Positions 63,073-64,000 of a DNA stretch of 64,000 bases are shown here, piece after piece. The notes below the pieces were generated by a model. That model was given only the letters and a program-made list of their open reading frames with translations, was not told where the DNA came from and did no database searches. Position numbers and translations under genes: made by a program. The stretch covers positions 186,001 to 250,000 of the forward strand of contig CAVTTJ010000003.1 in assembly GCA_963737575.1 (NCBI GenBank). The letters run 5' to 3'. Position 1 is the stretch's first letter. Each line of letters begins with the position of its first letter. This stretch comes from VRUE01 sp963737575. GTDB taxonomy: Bacteria > Actinomycetota > Thermoleophilia > Solirubrobacterales > 70-9.

Positions 63073-64000
63073 CGCGTTCTCCGCTTCGGATTGGCATGGT
63101 GGCGATGCTTGTGCCTGTGACGGTGCTTCTTCTTCTTGTGCGCCGGCTTTGCATTCCCCCCCGTCCCCTGGAAGGTCGGCAGGGCAGCGGCGGGCGGCGC
63201 CGCGGACCCGGGCCCGTGACACTCATCGGATGCCTGGCATTCCTGGATCACGGGCGGGGTCGCAAAGCCCCCGTCTTCCCGCGCCGTGTAGATCTTCACC
63301 GTCTTTCCGTTGTGGTCACCGCTCACCAATGTCTCCCGTGTGTAGAAGTAGGCGTTGCGCCCGTCGGCGCTGACCGAGAGAAGGCCCGTGGCCGTGGGCG
63401 ACCGGCCTGTCGAGATCAGGTAGAGCCGTTCGTTCTTCCACTCGTAGACGTCTGACGAGACCCCGGTGTCGCGGAGCGCCAGAGCTTCGGTCGAGGTGAA
63501 GAAGACCCTGCCGTCATCGGCGAGGTTCAAGCCGTATCCGGACAGTTCGGTGTCGGCGTTGAGCGTCGCCCGAGTGGTCGGGCAGGAGGCGCAGATCAGA
63601 GAATTCCCCTGCGCTCCATAGCGATAGATGGCCGTGTGCCCCGCGGTCGGGAAGCCGGTCAGGGGGACGCTGGACGAGAAGGCCGCGAAATCGCCGCTCG
63701 GCGTGACCTGGAAGTCGCCGAAGCCGTGCATCTCGCTGTCCAGGACCGCGTGCGTGATGGCTGGATTGGAGGGCTCCAGGGTGGCGACGAAACGAGCGGG
63801 TTCTCCGGGCGCGGACAGGTAGAGGTTCGGCTGGTTCTGGGCGCCCGAGGTGCCGTCGAGCCTCTCGGGGGAGAGGAAATAGATCGCTCCGCTCCCCGCC
63901 GCGACTCCGGCCCCGCCCGCGAACGCGACAGCTGCACAGGTGTTCGTCGACGCTGCGCCAACCGCGTTCCAGTTGTTGCGGCCTTCGGCCGGCGCCGGGT
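63069..64000 (-). CDS. Partial family A secreted propeller protein
   Basis: Only the C-terminal 309 residues are in the window; the frame is open to the right edge. It reads IYFLSPERLDGTSGAQNQPN, then FQVTPSGDFAAFSSSVPLTG, DGRVFFTSTEALALRDTG and YFYTRETLVSGDHNG, i.e. blades of the PD40-like propeller, then CQASDECHGPGS and a His/Lys/Arg tail (HKKKKHRHRHKHRHHANPKR). These match the ends of the family A proteins at 36950 and 44147. There is no nested second propeller at the place where the 36950 protein has one. Confidence 0.8.
   Translation of the reverse strand, partial: PAPAEGRNNWNAVGAASTNTCAAVAFAGGAGVAAGSGAIYFLSPERLDGTSGAQNQPNLYLSAPGEPARFVATLEPSNPAITHAVLDSEMHGFGDFQVTPSGDFAAFSSSVPLTGFPTAGHTAIYRYGAQGNSLICASCPTTRATLNADTELSGYGLNLADDGRVFFTSTEALALRDTGVSSDVYEWKNERLYLISTGRSPTATGLLSVSADGRNAYFYTRETLVSGDHNGKTVKIYTAREDGGFATPPVIQECQASDECHGPGSAAPPAAALPTFQGTGGNAKPAHKKKKHRHRHKHRHHANPKRRTR

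Overview
The window is high-GC DNA with mostly G/C-ending codons, tightly packed genes, several apparently leaderless starts and many very large secreted proteins of a beta-propeller and beta-sandwich type. I infer an actinobacterium of the Thermoleophilia/Solirubrobacterales kind. This rests on gene content and protein style only; no rRNA gene is present to confirm it.

Positions 1-9997 hold mostly housekeeping and single genes: a partial zinc peptidase, a lipoprotein, a secreted beta-sandwich protein, class II fumarase, an aldehyde dehydrogenase, a SpoIID-like protein, a CrtC/tocopherol-cyclase-like protein, the GTPase YchF, a frameshifted PAP2 phosphatase and a BtrH-like protein. At 10150-13012 lies the first member of a large secreted family that I call family B; it carries an apparent one-base frameshift near its 3' end. 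Positions 13065-18358 contain a leftward set (methyltransferase, small protein, methylmalonyl-CoA epimerase, DUF1385 protein, rarA) and a second aldehyde dehydrogenase. Positions 18407-25345 form one long rightward operon for cytochrome c and haem synthesis: ccmABCD, hemA, hemC, a cobA-hemD fusion, then birA. A helicase, a TlpA-like thioredoxin, an NfeD/slipin pair, a galT without an ordinary start codon and small unknown genes follow up to 32185.

Positions 32.2-48.5 kb are the most distinctive part. Four giant exported proteins are encoded leftward as an overlapping operon in the order A-B-A-B. Family A proteins are NHL/PD40 propellers with fibronectin-like repeats. Family B proteins are about 900-residue beta proteins of unknown role. 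A second A-B pair runs off the right edge (60373-64000). Three leftward transcription units in this part (the A-B operon, a secreted protein and a TetR-like gene without its DNA-binding domain) share a 26-base element containing a -35-like hexamer.

Positions 48.5-60.3 kb carry regulators and a second surface cluster: a double TetR fusion, an ECF sigma factor with its membrane anti-sigma partner, a decayed VOC gene, and five secreted proteins. Among these I see a WxL-like protein next to a DUF916-like protein, which resembles the cell-surface-complex clusters of Gram-positive bacteria. A TetR/MFS efflux pair with three regularly spaced operator palindromes closes this part.

The main candidates for undescribed biology are the A-B cassettes with their shared promoter element, and the actinobacterial WxL/DUF916-like cluster. 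Several intact-looking genes carry single-base indels (10150, PAP2), so assembly errors must be considered beside real decay.
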